NCBI GenBank assembly: GCA_017983795.1
Contig: JAGOAS010000007.1
Coordinates: forward strand, 1-64,000
Length of the DNA stretch: 64,000 bases
Source: Piscinibacter sp.
GTDB taxonomy: Bacteria > Pseudomonadota > Gammaproteobacteria > Burkholderiales > Burkholderiaceae_C
Direction of reading: 5' to 3'
Positions 26,367 through 36,672 of the stretch are shown here, one piece after another. Made by a program: the position numbers and the translations under genes. The notes beneath the pieces were generated by a model that ran no database searches, was not told where the DNA came from, and saw nothing but the letters and a program-made list of their open reading frames with translations. Every line of letters begins with the position of its first letter. Within the stretch, counting starts at the first letter, position 1.

Positions 26367-27251
26367 ATGCACAAGCTCGCTCTCCCGCTCATCGCCCTCG
26401 CGTGTGCCCTGCCGCTCGCGGCACAGGCGCAATCCACGCTCGACAAGGTCAAGTCCAGCGGCGCCATCACCGTGGCCTACCGCGAGTCGTCGATCCCGTT
26501 CAGCTACCTCGACGACAAGGCCCAGCCCACCGGCTTCGGCTGGGAGATCTGCGGCCGCATCGTCGACGAGGTGAAGAAGGCCACCGGCCGCGCCGACCTG
26601 AAGGTCAACACCCAGGCGGTGACTTCGGCGAACCGCATCCCGCTGCTGATGAACGGCACCATCGACATCGAGTGCGGCTCCACCACCAACAACAGCGAGC
26701 GCGCCAAGCAGGTGGCCTTCGCGACCAACTACTTCTACACCGGCACGCGCTTCCTGGTGAAGGCCGGCACGCCGGTGAAGACCCTGGCCGACCTGAAGGG
26801 CAAGCAGGTGGTCTCGACCACGGGCACGACCAACTTCAAGATCATCCGCAACCTCAACGAGGAACAGAAGCTCGGCATCGACCTGCTCGGCGCCAAGGAC
26901 CATGCCGAATCCGCGCTGCTGGTGCAAAGCGGCCGCGCCGTAGCCTTCGCGATGGACGACATCCTGCTCTACGGCCTGAAGGCGAGTTCCGCCAACCCGG
27001 CCGAGCTCGCGGTGGTGGGCGACGCCATCCAGGTCGAGCCCTACGCGATCATGCTGCGCCGCGACGACCCCGCCTTCAAGAAGCTGGTCGACGACACGCT
27101 GGCCGGCCTGATGAAGAGCGGCGAGTTCGAGCGCCTCTACAACAAGTGGTTCATGTCGCCGATCCCGCCCAAGGGCATCAACCTGCAGGCGCCGATGAGC
27201 CAGGAGCTGAAGGACAACCTCAAGGCGCTGTCGGACAAGCCGGCGACCTGA
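26367..27251 (+). CDS. Amino-acid ABC transporter periplasmic binding protein (GltI-like)
   Basis: A 294-residue family 3 solute-binding protein. The signal peptide is cleaved after PLAAQA. The binding fold carries the family pattern GFGWEICGRIVDEV and SVT-type ligand loops, and the segment MNGTIDIECGSTTNNSERAKQVAF is typical of glutamate/aspartate-binding GltI. AAGGA precedes ATG 26367. No permease or ATPase genes follow, so it is an orphan binding protein here and its membrane partners must be elsewhere. The next gene, a GNAT, begins 2 bp later. Confidence 0.9.
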   Translation: MHKLALPLIALACALPLAAQAQSTLDKVKSSGAITVAYRESSIPFSYLDDKAQPTGFGWEICGRIVDEVKKATGRADLKVNTQAVTSANRIPLLMNGTIDIECGSTTNNSERAKQVAFATNYFYTGTRFLVKAGTPVKTLADLKGKQVVSTTGTTNFKIIRNLNEEQKLGIDLLGAKDHAESALLVQSGRAVAFAMDDILLYGLKASSANPAELAVVGDAIQVEPYAIMLRRDDPAFKKLVDDTLAGLMKSGEFERLYNKWFMSPIPPKGINLQAPMSQELKDNLKALSDKPAT

Positions 27252-27253
27252 TC

Positions 27254-27709
27254 GTGGTGAGGGTCGAGCCGCTGGCGCGCCACCCGCGCCACCTCGACTT
27301 CGTCGCCGGGCTGGTCTGGCGCGAGTTCTGGGCCGAGGTGCAAGGCGGCATGAGCGAGGCCGAGCTGCGCGCGGCCTTCGGCGGCCAGGCGCCGCCGGGG
27401 CGCGTGCTCGCCAGCCTGCTCGCGCTGGAGGGCGACACGCCGCTGGGCTGCGTGCACCTGATCGACAACGACGACCCCTCGCTGCCCGAGCTGCACCCGT
27501 GGCTGGCGGCGATGGTGGTGGTGCCGCAGCGGCGCGGCCAGGGCATCGGTTCGCTGCTGGTGCGCGCGATGGCGCGCGAGGCGAAGGCGCTGGGCTTCGA
27601 GCGCCTGTGGTTCGGCACCGACGGGCCGGGCTTCTACGAACGGCTGGGCGCGGTGAAGCACCTCGACAAGGGCCGCGGCTTCTGGATCATGACGCTGCCG
27701 CTGGCTTGA
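27254..27709 (+). CDS. GNAT-family N-acetyltransferase
   Basis: A 151-residue acetyltransferase with the acetyl-CoA binding motif VVVPQRRGQGIGSLLV and a C-terminal FYERLGAVKHL segment typical of GNATs. Start GTG 27254 or 27257, just after the stop of the binding-protein gene, so it is translationally linked. The substrate is unknown. Its stop abuts that of the convergent fadH without any spacer. Confidence 0.85.
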   Translation: MVRVEPLARHPRHLDFVAGLVWREFWAEVQGGMSEAELRAAFGGQAPPGRVLASLLALEGDTPLGCVHLIDNDDPSLPELHPWLAAMVVVPQRRGQGIGSLLVRAMAREAKALGFERLWFGTDGPGFYERLGAVKHLDKGRGFWIMTLPLA

Positions 27710-29788
<2,079 letters not shown>

Positions 29789-30028
29789 TCAGATGCCGAG
29801 GATCTTCTTGGCTTCGCCGAGCGACTTCATCGAGTCGTCGTGCTTGCCGGCCTTGTGCGCGGCCTCGCCGTCGGCGCGCAGCTGCTTGACCTTGGCGGCG
29901 TCGGCGTCGCTGAGCTTGGGATGGGTGGCGAGCTTGGCGTCGATCGCCTTCATCTCGTTGGGGCAGTTGTGGGCGAACGCGGTGCCGGCGGCCAATGCCA
30001 GCGCGCAGGCGAGCAGGGCATGTTTCAT
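29789..30028 (-). CDS. Small periplasmic helical protein
   Basis: A 79-residue protein with a signal peptide (LLACALALAAGTAFA) and a mature part of about 60 residues that should form a helical hairpin (MKAIDAKLATHP...ADAAKVKQLRADGEAAHKAGKHDDSMKSLGEAKKIL). One Cys is near the mature N-terminus (HNCPNEM). It is the last gene of the minus-strand block that includes the CsoR-family repressor 87 bp upstream. Such short helical periplasmic proteins are common in beta-proteobacteria and uncharacterised. Confidence 0.75.
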   Translation of the reverse strand: MKHALLACALALAAGTAFAHNCPNEMKAIDAKLATHPKLSDADAAKVKQLRADGEAAHKAGKHDDSMKSLGEAKKILGI

Positions 30029-30115
30029 CGGGGACTCCTGTTCACGGCGCGGCCAGGATGGGCCGCCCGCGCATTCTGTCCAGCCCGGTGTGACCCTGCG
30101 CGCGGCAGGGCGGGC

Positions 30116-30406
30116 TCAGCGGATCTTGCCCAGCAGCGTCTCGACGTTGTCGAGCATGTGCCCGAGCTCGGCCTTGGACGAAGGCTTGTCGCCGAGCTTG
30201 GCGGAAAGCTCCTGCTCCATGAAGCACACCGTCATGCGCACGTAGGCGCTGTCCAGCGCCTTGCGCACGGCCGACATCTGGCCGGCGATGGCGAGGCATT
30301 CCTCGCCTTCTTCGATCATGCGCTGGATGCCGCGCAGCTGGCCTTCGGCGCGCTTGAGGCGGTGCAGCAGGTCAGTGCGGGATTTCTCGTCTTGGAGAAC
30401 GGCCAT
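30116..30406 (-). CDS. CsoR/RcnR-family transcriptional repressor with an atypical sensor site
   Basis: A 96-residue all-helical DUF156 protein (LLHRLKRAEGQLRGIQRMIEEGEEC, then QMSAVRKAL). Cys37 matches the first ligand of CsoR-type sensors, but the positions of the family's His and second Cys are Phe62 and Glu66. The only other cysteine is Cys61. Copper, nickel or formaldehyde sensing of the known kinds is therefore unlikely. A two-cysteine thiol switch, as in the persulfide sensor CstR, is an inference. A CsoR-type operator precedes the first gene of this block (36543-36560). ATG 30406 follows a GGAG; an upstream ATG at 30457 is less likely. Confidence 0.85.
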   Translation of the reverse strand: MAVLQDEKSRTDLLHRLKRAEGQLRGIQRMIEEGEECLAIAGQMSAVRKALDSAYVRMTVCFMEQELSAKLGDKPSSKAELGHMLDNVETLLGKIR

Positions 30407-30476
30407 GTTGCAGGGCTCCGCGGGTGGCGGGGCAGCAGTCGTGCGATGGGTGGCCATTGTGCGATAGCGGCGCCGC

Positions 30477-31502
30477 TCACGCAGCGCCGGGTTGCGGCTG
30501 GATGGGAATGACCGCCGGGCCCTCCGGCGCCAGCAGCGTGCCGGCGCGCAGGCCGCGCACGGTGGCGAAGCTCAGGCCCAGGATGACGAGCGAAGCGAGC
30601 GCCAGCAGCGCCACGCCCGGCAGCTGCAGCCAGCGGCCCTCGGGCGTGTCGGCCAGGCGCAGCGTCAGCACCGCGAGCGCGGCGAGCGGGAAGCTCATGC
30701 CCCAGTGCGGCAGGCCGAAGGGCAGCATGGCGATGCGGCGCGCCTGCGTGGCCGCCCACGCCGCCTGGAAGAGTGCCATGCCCCACAGCATCCACACCAG
30801 CGGCGCGCCCGCGCCGTATTGCAGCGCCGCCACGCCCACCACCGCCGGCGGCGCCGCGAAGATGAACAGCGTCGGCAGCAGGCGCTCCGGCATCAGGCCG
30901 GCCTGGGCGATGCGCACGAAGTTCAGCACCAGCACCAGCGGCCAGAACAGCAGGCCGAGGCCGAACTGCGCCGAGGCCCAGGCGCCGTGGCCGAGTGGCA
31001 CGCCGGCCAGCGGCGCGAGCACGTTGCCGACGATGGGGATGAAGAGCACCGGCGTCACCGCGCCCCAGTGGGGCTTGTGGTTCGGGCCGCCGGCCGGGCC
31101 GCTGATCCACTTGGCCAGCACCCACAGCGTGACGCCGAACTGCGCCAGCGAGGCGGCCCACCACAGCGCGTCGGCGCCCGGCGCGGCCGGCCCGAACAGC
31201 GCCACGGCCAGCGTGGCCAGCAGCAGCGCGGAGACGGGAATCGCCGCGAAGAAGGTGTGGCGCACCGGATGGGCGAGGTCTTCGCGCAGCGCTTCGGCGT
31301 GGCGCTGCCAGCGCAGCAGCGTCGCGGCGCCGATCAGCACGAAGACGAGCGCGGCCACGCCCGCCGCGACCAGCGTGACGCCGTGCGCCGTCTCGCCCAT
31401 CAGCGGCGCGGCGCGATGCCAGGCCAGTGCCAGGCCCGCCCAGCCCATCGGGATCGCGAACCAGCCGGGGAAGAGGTGCTTGAGCGGAGCCGTGTCGTTC
31501 AT
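30477..31502 (-). CDS. TDT/SLAC1-family membrane transporter
   Basis: A 341-residue inner-membrane protein with about ten transmembrane helices, starting LKHLFPGWFAIPMGWAGLALAW, the hallmark of the tellurite-resistance/dicarboxylate transporter family (TehA, Mae1, SLAC1, Ssu1). Members move small anions; the yeast Ssu1 branch exports sulfite. It lies between the OsmC-like gene (9 bp) and the CsoR-family gene on the same strand. An anion such as sulfite is a reasonable guess from context only. Confidence 0.85.
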   Translation of the reverse strand: MNDTAPLKHLFPGWFAIPMGWAGLALAWHRAAPLMGETAHGVTLVAAGVAALVFVLIGAATLLRWQRHAEALREDLAHPVRHTFFAAIPVSALLLATLAVALFGPAAPGADALWWAASLAQFGVTLWVLAKWISGPAGGPNHKPHWGAVTPVLFIPIVGNVLAPLAGVPLGHGAWASAQFGLGLLFWPLVLVLNFVRIAQAGLMPERLLPTLFIFAAPPAVVGVAALQYGAGAPLVWMLWGMALFQAAWAATQARRIAMLPFGLPHWGMSFPLAALAVLTLRLADTPEGRWLQLPGVALLALASLVILGLSFATVRGLRAGTLLAPEGPAVIPIQPQPGAA

Positions 31503-31511
31503 GGCGAAAGG

Positions 31512-31958
31512 CTACTTGAGCACCGCACCCTGCGCGTCGAGCACCGACACGCGCACCGGCAGGCCCTGCGCGATGCTCTGCGTCACGGTGCAGTAGGTCT
31601 CGAAGCTGGTCAGCACGCGCTCGAGGTGCTCGAGCGCCTCGGCCGGCACGCCCAGCGTGAGCGTGGCCGCGATGCCGAGCACGCGCAGGCGGCCCTCGCC
31701 GTTGCGGCCGACCTCGCAGGTGACTTCGCAGCTGATCGGCTCGGGCTGCTGCTTGAACTTCCGCAGCGCGAACAGCAGCGAATCCGACAGGCAGTTGCCC
31801 ACCGCGGCGGCGAGCAGCTGCAGCGGCGAAGGCCCCTGGCCCTGGCCGAGCGGCGGCGGCTCGTCGGCGCGCAGGTCGGGTGCAGCGCCGCCGAAGTGCA
31901 CGTCGAACTGGTAGTCGTGCTTCTGCACGAGGCGGACGGTGACGTTCTCGTTGGCCAT
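31512..31958 (-). CDS. OsmC-like protein
   Basis: A 148-residue OsmC/YhfA-fold protein, with a long central helix (about 55-75; LLAAAVGNCLSDSLLFAL) carrying one Cys, and a second Cys in FETYCTVTQSIAQG. These match the two-cysteine peroxidase site of the family, which reduces organic hydroperoxides and, in some members, persulfides. It is cytoplasmic. The gene lies 13 bp downstream of a DUF2892 gene and upstream of the TDT transporter, within the CsoR-linked block. Confidence 0.88.
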   Translation of the reverse strand: MANENVTVRLVQKHDYQFDVHFGGAAPDLRADEPPPLGQGQGPSPLQLLAAAVGNCLSDSLLFALRKFKQQPEPISCEVTCEVGRNGEGRLRVLGIAATLTLGVPAEALEHLERVLTSFETYCTVTQSIAQGLPVRVSVLDAQGAVLK

Positions 31959-31971
31959 GGCGCGACTCCTT

Positions 31972-32196
31972 TCAGCGCGAGCAGACCGTGCCTTCTTCCT
32001 TGAAGCCGAGCTTGCGCAGCAGGAAGCTGGGCGGGCAGAAGCCGGTGAAGCCCGACTGGAAGAGGTTGGCGCCGATGAAGGCGGTGAAGGCCAGGAACCA
32101 TTGGCTGACGAAGAGCGGGCTGCCTTCGACGCCGAGCGCGAGCGAGAGCATCACGAAAAAGCCCGCCATGATGCGGATGGCACGTTCGATGGACAT
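31972..32196 (-). CDS. DUF2892 (YgaP-type) inner-membrane protein
   Basis: A 74-residue protein with two transmembrane helices (about 8-25 and 32-50). It opens with SIERAIRIMAGFFV and contains the FCPPSFLLRKLG motif of the YgaP-like membrane domain, in E. coli fused to a rhodanese that handles sulfane sulfur. Here the domain stands alone. AAGGAG precedes ATG 32196. It is tightly spaced between the RND permease and OsmC genes. A second DUF2892 gene lies at 50839-51039. Confidence 0.88.
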   Translation of the reverse strand: MSIERAIRIMAGFFVMLSLALGVEGSPLFVSQWFLAFTAFIGANLFQSGFTGFCPPSFLLRKLGFKEEGTVCSR

Positions 32197-32213
32197 GGAT
32201 GACTCCTTGGGGT

Positions 32214-35200
32214 TCAGGTTGCAGGCGATTCGAGACGGCGGCGGTACAGCGCGTAGTACAGCACCGGGATGACGACCAGGGTCAGCAGCGTCGAGACGAA
32301 GATGCCGAAGATCAGCGAGACCGCCAGGCCGTTGAAGATCGGGTCGTCGAGGATGAAGAAGGCGCCGATCATCGCGGCCAGGCCGGTCAGCGCGATCGGC
32401 TGGGCGCGCACCGCGGCCGAGGCCACCACCGCGTCCTTGAACGCGAGGCCCTGCGCCAGCTGCAGCTCGATGAAATCGACCAGCAGGATGGAGTTGCGCA
32501 CGATGATGCCGGCCAGCGCGATCATGCCGATCATCGAGGTGGCGGTGAACTGCGCGCCGAGCAGGGCATGGCCCGGCATCACGCCGATGACCGTCAGCGG
32601 GATGGGCGCCATGATGACCAGCGGCGTGAGGTAGCTGCGGAACTGCGCCACCACCAGCAGGTAGATCAGGATCAGGCCGACGCCGTAGGCCGCGCCCATG
32701 TCGCGGAAGGTCTCGTAGGTGATCTGCCACTCGCCGTCCCACTTGAGGGCGTACTGGCGGAACGGGTCGCTGGGCTGGCGGATCCAGTATTCGCCCAGGT
32801 CCGCCTCGGCGAGCTTGGCGCGGATCGCGAACAGGCCGTAGAGCGGCGAGTCGACCAGCCGGCGAGCGTCACCGGCCGCTGCGCGCTCGCCGACATCGCC
32901 CAGCACGTAGGCCAGCGGCTGCAGATCCTTGGTGTAGCGCGGCTTGTCGATCACGCCGCGCTCGACGCGCACCAGTTCCGACAGCGGCACCAGCTGCCCG
33001 TTGCCGGCGCGCAGCGGCAGCGCGAGCAGGGCCTCGAGGCCGACCTGCTGCTCGGCGGGCAGCTGCAGGCGCACCGGCACCGGGTATTTGCTCTGGCCGT
33101 CGTGCAGGTAGCCGGCGTCGGCGCCGGAGAGCGCGGCGTTGACCGTCTGCGCCACCACCGCCACCGGGATGCCCAGCGTCTCGGCGCGCTGGCGGTTGAT
33201 GCGCAGCCAGGCGCGCGGCGCATCGGCGGCGAGCGTGCTGTCGATGCCGACGATGTGCGCGGTGTCGCCGAAGGCCTTCAGCACCTGCTCGGCCGTGCGG
33301 ATGCGGCCGGCCTCGTCGGGCCCGTAGACCTCGGCCACCAGCGGCGCGAGCACGGGCGGGCCGGGCGGCACTTCCACCACCTTGAGGCGCGCGCCGGCCT
33401 TGGCGGCGATCGCGTCCAGCGCCGGGCGCAGGCGCTGTGCGATGGCGTGGCTCTGCTCGTGGCGGTGCTTCTTGTCGACCAGGTTGACCTGCAGGTCGCC
33501 CTGCTCGGCGTCGGCGCGCAGGTAGTACTGGCGCACCAGGCCGTTGAAGGTGATCGGGCTGGCGGTGCCCGCATAGCCCTGCAGATCGCGCACCTCGGGC
33601 TGCTGCGCCAGCTCGCGGCCCATCTCCTGCAGCACGGCGGCGGTCTGCTCCAGCGGCGTGCCGGCGGGCATCTCCAGCACGACCTGGAACTCGCTCTTGT
33701 TGTCGAAGGGCAGCATCTTCAGCACCACCCACTGCACGACGGCCAGGCCGACCGAGAGCAGCAACGCCGCGAGGATGCCGGCCAGCAGCAGCCAGCGCTT
33801 GCGCGCGCTGTCGAGGAAGGGGCGCAGCACGCGCTCGAAGAGGCGCTGCAGCTTCGATGGCGCAGCTGGCGCCGCGGCGGCGTGACCCGCGCCATGCGAC
33901 TTCATCAGCTTGAGCGCCAGCCAGGGCGTCACGGTGAACGCGATCGCCAGCGACAGCGCCATGCCCAGGCTGGAGTTGATCGGGATGGGGCTCATGTACG
34001 GCCCCATCAGCCCGGAGACGAAGGCCATCGGCAGCAGCGCGGCGATGACGGTCAGCGTGGCCAGGATGGTCGGGCCGCCGACTTCGTCCACCGCCGCCGG
34101 GATGATCTCGGCGAGCGGCTTGCCCGGTTCGAGCTGCTGGTGGCGGTGGATGTTCTCCACCACCACGATGGCGTCGTCGACCAGGATGCCGATGGAGAAG
34201 ATCAGCGCGAACAGCGACACGCGGTTGAGCGTGAAGCCCCAGGCCCAGGAGGCGAACAGCGTGGCGGTGAGCGTGAGGATGACCGCCGCGCCGACGATCA
34301 CCGCCTCGCGGCGGCCGAGCGCGAGGCCGACCAGCAGGATCACCGAGCCGGTGGCGAAGGCGAGCTTCTGGATCAGCTTGTTGGCCTTCTCGGCGGCGGT
34401 CTCGCCGTAGTCGCGCGTGATGGTCGCTTCGATGCCCTGCGGCAGCACCGTGTTGCGCAATTCGTCGAGCCGCTCGCGCGCGGCGCGCGCCACGTCGACC
34501 GCGTTCTGGCCGGGCTTCTTGGTGATCGTCAGCGTCACGGCCGGCTGCACGGCGCCGGCGGCGGCGTCGGAGGCCGCCGCGCCGGGCGTGAACCAGACGT
34601 AGCGCGCCGCCTGCTTGGCGCCGTCCTCGATGCGCGCCACCTCCGACAGCCGCACCGGCTTGCCGTTGGCCACGCCGACGATCAGCTCGCCGACCTCGGC
34701 GGCCGAGCGCAGGAAGTCGCCGGTCTCGACCGTCAGCAGGCGCGGCTGCGCCGACTGCGCATCGAGCACCGCGCCGGCCGGCATGGCCTGGTTGGCGGCG
34801 GCCAGGGTGGCCTGCAGGCGCGCGATGTCGATGCCGCGCTCGCGCAGCCGGCCCGGATCGAGCCAGACGTTCACCGCGCGGCCGGGCCCGCCGATCGTGG
34901 CGACCTCGCGCACGCCGGCGACGCGCTTGAGCTCGGCCTCCATCGTGTAGGCCACACGCTCGAGTTCGGCGGCGCTCGCGCCCTCGCGTGTCCACAGCGT
35001 CACGGCCAGCACCGGCACGTCGTCGATGCCCTTGGGCTTGACCACCGGCGGCAGCACGCCGAGCTTGGCGGGCAGCCAGTCCTGGTTGGCGTTGAGCACG
35101 TCGTACAGGCGCACCAGCGCCTCGGTGCGCGGCACGCCGACCTTGAACTGCACCGTCATCACCGCCATGCCGGGGCGGGCGACCGAATAGGTGTGCTCGA

Positions 35201-35453
35201 TGCCGGCGATCTGCCCGAGCACCTGTTCGGCGGGCCGCGCCACCATGGACTGCACATCCGCGCTGGAGGCGCCCGGGAAGGCGATCAGCACGTTGGCCAT
35301 CGTGACGTTGATCTGAGGCTCTTCCTCGCGCGGCGTGACGAGCACCGCGAACAGGCCCAGCAGCAGCGCGACCAGCGCCAGCAGCGGCGTCAGCGCATGG
35401 CGCTGGAAGGTGGCGGCGAGGCGGCCGGCGACGCCGAGGGTTGCCTGACTCAT
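32214..35453 (-). CDS. RND efflux permease (AcrB-like)
   Basis: A 1079-residue twelve-helix transporter. The helix 4 proton-relay pair is in GILVDDAIVVVENIHR. In helix 10 the usual Lys-Asn is Arg-Asn (GIIVRNSILLVDF). The protein lacks the heavy-metal CusA signature motifs. ATG 35453 was chosen because MSQATLGVAGRLAATFQRHALT leads directly into the first helix. Its adaptor is encoded 11 bp upstream. No outer-membrane factor lies nearby, so it may use a shared one. It heads a run with DUF2892, OsmC and TDT genes under a CsoR-type operator. Confidence 0.92.
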   Translation of the reverse strand: MSQATLGVAGRLAATFQRHALTPLLALVALLLGLFAVLVTPREEEPQINVTMANVLIAFPGASSADVQSMVARPAEQVLGQIAGIEHTYSVARPGMAVMTVQFKVGVPRTEALVRLYDVLNANQDWLPAKLGVLPPVVKPKGIDDVPVLAVTLWTREGASAAELERVAYTMEAELKRVAGVREVATIGGPGRAVNVWLDPGRLRERGIDIARLQATLAAANQAMPAGAVLDAQSAQPRLLTVETGDFLRSAAEVGELIVGVANGKPVRLSEVARIEDGAKQAARYVWFTPGAAASDAAAGAVQPAVTLTITKKPGQNAVDVARAARERLDELRNTVLPQGIEATITRDYGETAAEKANKLIQKLAFATGSVILLVGLALGRREAVIVGAAVILTLTATLFASWAWGFTLNRVSLFALIFSIGILVDDAIVVVENIHRHQQLEPGKPLAEIIPAAVDEVGGPTILATLTVIAALLPMAFVSGLMGPYMSPIPINSSLGMALSLAIAFTVTPWLALKLMKSHGAGHAAAAPAAPSKLQRLFERVLRPFLDSARKRWLLLAGILAALLLSVGLAVVQWVVLKMLPFDNKSEFQVVLEMPAGTPLEQTAAVLQEMGRELAQQPEVRDLQGYAGTASPITFNGLVRQYYLRADAEQGDLQVNLVDKKHRHEQSHAIAQRLRPALDAIAAKAGARLKVVEVPPGPPVLAPLVAEVYGPDEAGRIRTAEQVLKAFGDTAHIVGIDSTLAADAPRAWLRINRQRAETLGIPVAVVAQTVNAALSGADAGYLHDGQSKYPVPVRLQLPAEQQVGLEALLALPLRAGNGQLVPLSELVRVERGVIDKPRYTKDLQPLAYVLGDVGERAAAGDARRLVDSPLYGLFAIRAKLAEADLGEYWIRQPSDPFRQYALKWDGEWQITYETFRDMGAAYGVGLILIYLLVVAQFRSYLTPLVIMAPIPLTVIGVMPGHALLGAQFTATSMIGMIALAGIIVRNSILLVDFIELQLAQGLAFKDAVVASAAVRAQPIALTGLAAMIGAFFILDDPIFNGLAVSLIFGIFVSTLLTLVVIPVLYYALYRRRLESPAT

Positions 35454-35464
35454 CGAGGCGGCCC

Positions 35465-36511
35465 TCACTGCGCGGCGCGCGCGCCCTGCAGGCCGGCGCG
35501 CACCGGATCGGCGGCGACGCGCTCGCCGGCGGCGAGGCCCGCGAGCACCTCGACGCGGCCGGCCGCGGCCGGGCCGACGCGCACGGCGCGCAGCACGAAG
35601 CCCTGCGGCGTGGCCACGTAGACGGCGGTCAGCTCGCCGCGGCGCAGCACCGCTTCGGCAGGCAGGCTGGGGCGCGCGGCGGCGCCGGCGACGGGCGCGC
35701 CGCTGGCGAGCACGCGCAGGGTCTGGCCGGGCCGGGTGTTGTTCGCTTCGGCGGGCAGGTCGAGGCGCCACTCCACCGTCTGCGACACCGGATCGGCGGC
35801 CGGCAGCAGCTCGCGCGCCGTCGGCTTCAACACGCGGCCGTCGGGCAGCTGCACGGAGATGTCGCGCGCGGCGGCCACCGCTGTGGCGCGCGAGGCCGGC
35901 ACCTGCACCACGGCGCGCATGCGGCCGGGTTCGTAGAGCGTCACCAGCGCGCGGCCGGGCAGGGCGAGGTCGCCGGCTTCCACGTGCGTGGCGCTGACCA
36001 CCGCGTCATAGGGCGCGACCACCTCGGCGTTGCCCTGCGCCACCGTGGCCTGGGTGCGCGCGGCGCGCGCCTGCTCGAGTGCGGCGCGCGCCGCCTGGTG
36101 CTGCGTCTCGGCGTTGTCGACCGCGGCCTGGCTGACGAAGCCGCTCTTCTTCAGATCGCGGCTGCGGGCGAGCGCCACCTCGGCGTTGCGCGCCTCGGCC
36201 TCGGCCTGCGTCACCGCCGCGTCGCTGCGCGCCACGCCGGCGCGGCTGTCGCGGTCGTCGATGCGCACGAGCGGCTGGCCGCGCTTGACCACGTCGCCGG
36301 CCTTGACGCGCAGCGCCAGCACGTTGCCCCCCACCTGCGCAGTGAGCGTGGCCTGGCGCAGCGGCTGCAGCACGCCGTCGAAATCGGCCACGCCGCCGCC
36401 GGCGAGCGCGGCGACGGCGATGGTCGGCACGGCGGGCGCGTTCGTCGGTTCAGCGGCGGAGGCGCCGGCAGCGAGCAGCGAGGCAGCGAGCAGGACGAGG
36501 GCGGGCTTCAT
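35465..36511 (-). CDS. RND efflux periplasmic adaptor subunit
   Basis: A 348-residue membrane-fusion protein with an N-terminal signal peptide (ALVLLAASLLAAGASA), a lipoyl half (QATLTAQVGGNVLALRVKAGDVVKRG), a helical hairpin (about 90-150), a second lipoyl half (VVAPYDAVVSATHVEAGDLALPG) and a beta-barrel. It is the first gene of the CsoR-linked block. The ATG at 36511 lies about 30 bp from a promoter with an embedded operator; an upstream ATG at 36568 would overlap that promoter and is rejected. Confidence 0.9.
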   Translation of the reverse strand: MKPALVLLAASLLAAGASAAEPTNAPAVPTIAVAALAGGGVADFDGVLQPLRQATLTAQVGGNVLALRVKAGDVVKRGQPLVRIDDRDSRAGVARSDAAVTQAEAEARNAEVALARSRDLKKSGFVSQAAVDNAETQHQAARAALEQARAARTQATVAQGNAEVVAPYDAVVSATHVEAGDLALPGRALVTLYEPGRMRAVVQVPASRATAVAAARDISVQLPDGRVLKPTARELLPAADPVSQTVEWRLDLPAEANNTRPGQTLRVLASGAPVAGAAARPSLPAEAVLRRGELTAVYVATPQGFVLRAVRVGPAAAGRVEVLAGLAAGERVAADPVRAGLQGARAAQ

Positions 36512-36538
36512 TGGCGGGCGGGTGTTGATACGGTATGG

Positions 36539-36568
36539 AGTATATACCCTGTAGGGTACATGCCGCAA
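36539..36568 (-). promoter_or_regulatory. Promoter with CsoR-type operator in the spacer
   Basis: On the minus strand TTGCGG (36568-36563), an 18-bp spacer and TATACT (36544-36539) form a promoter. The spacer holds TACCC-N4-GGGTA (36545-36558), extended by one-mismatch symmetry to 36543-36560. This matches the A+T-flanked TACC(C)-N4-(G)GGTA operators of the CsoR/RcnR/CstR family. The only family member here is encoded six genes downstream (30116-30406). It would block RNA polymerase until the signal is sensed. Confidence 0.75.
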
Positions 36569-36672
36569 GCGGGTGGCACGGCTTCAGGCTACGCTCCGGC
36601 CGTGCCCGCGAACCCCGATCCGATCAAGCCCGCGCCGCTGGCCGACGTGGACGCGCCGCCGAGGGAGGATGC

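Noticed and set aside
29809-30028. Idea that the 79-residue periplasmic protein binds metal for a CsoR copper system
   Set aside because: It has one Cys and only a few His/Met without a clustered motif, and the CsoR-family neighbour lacks copper ligands.
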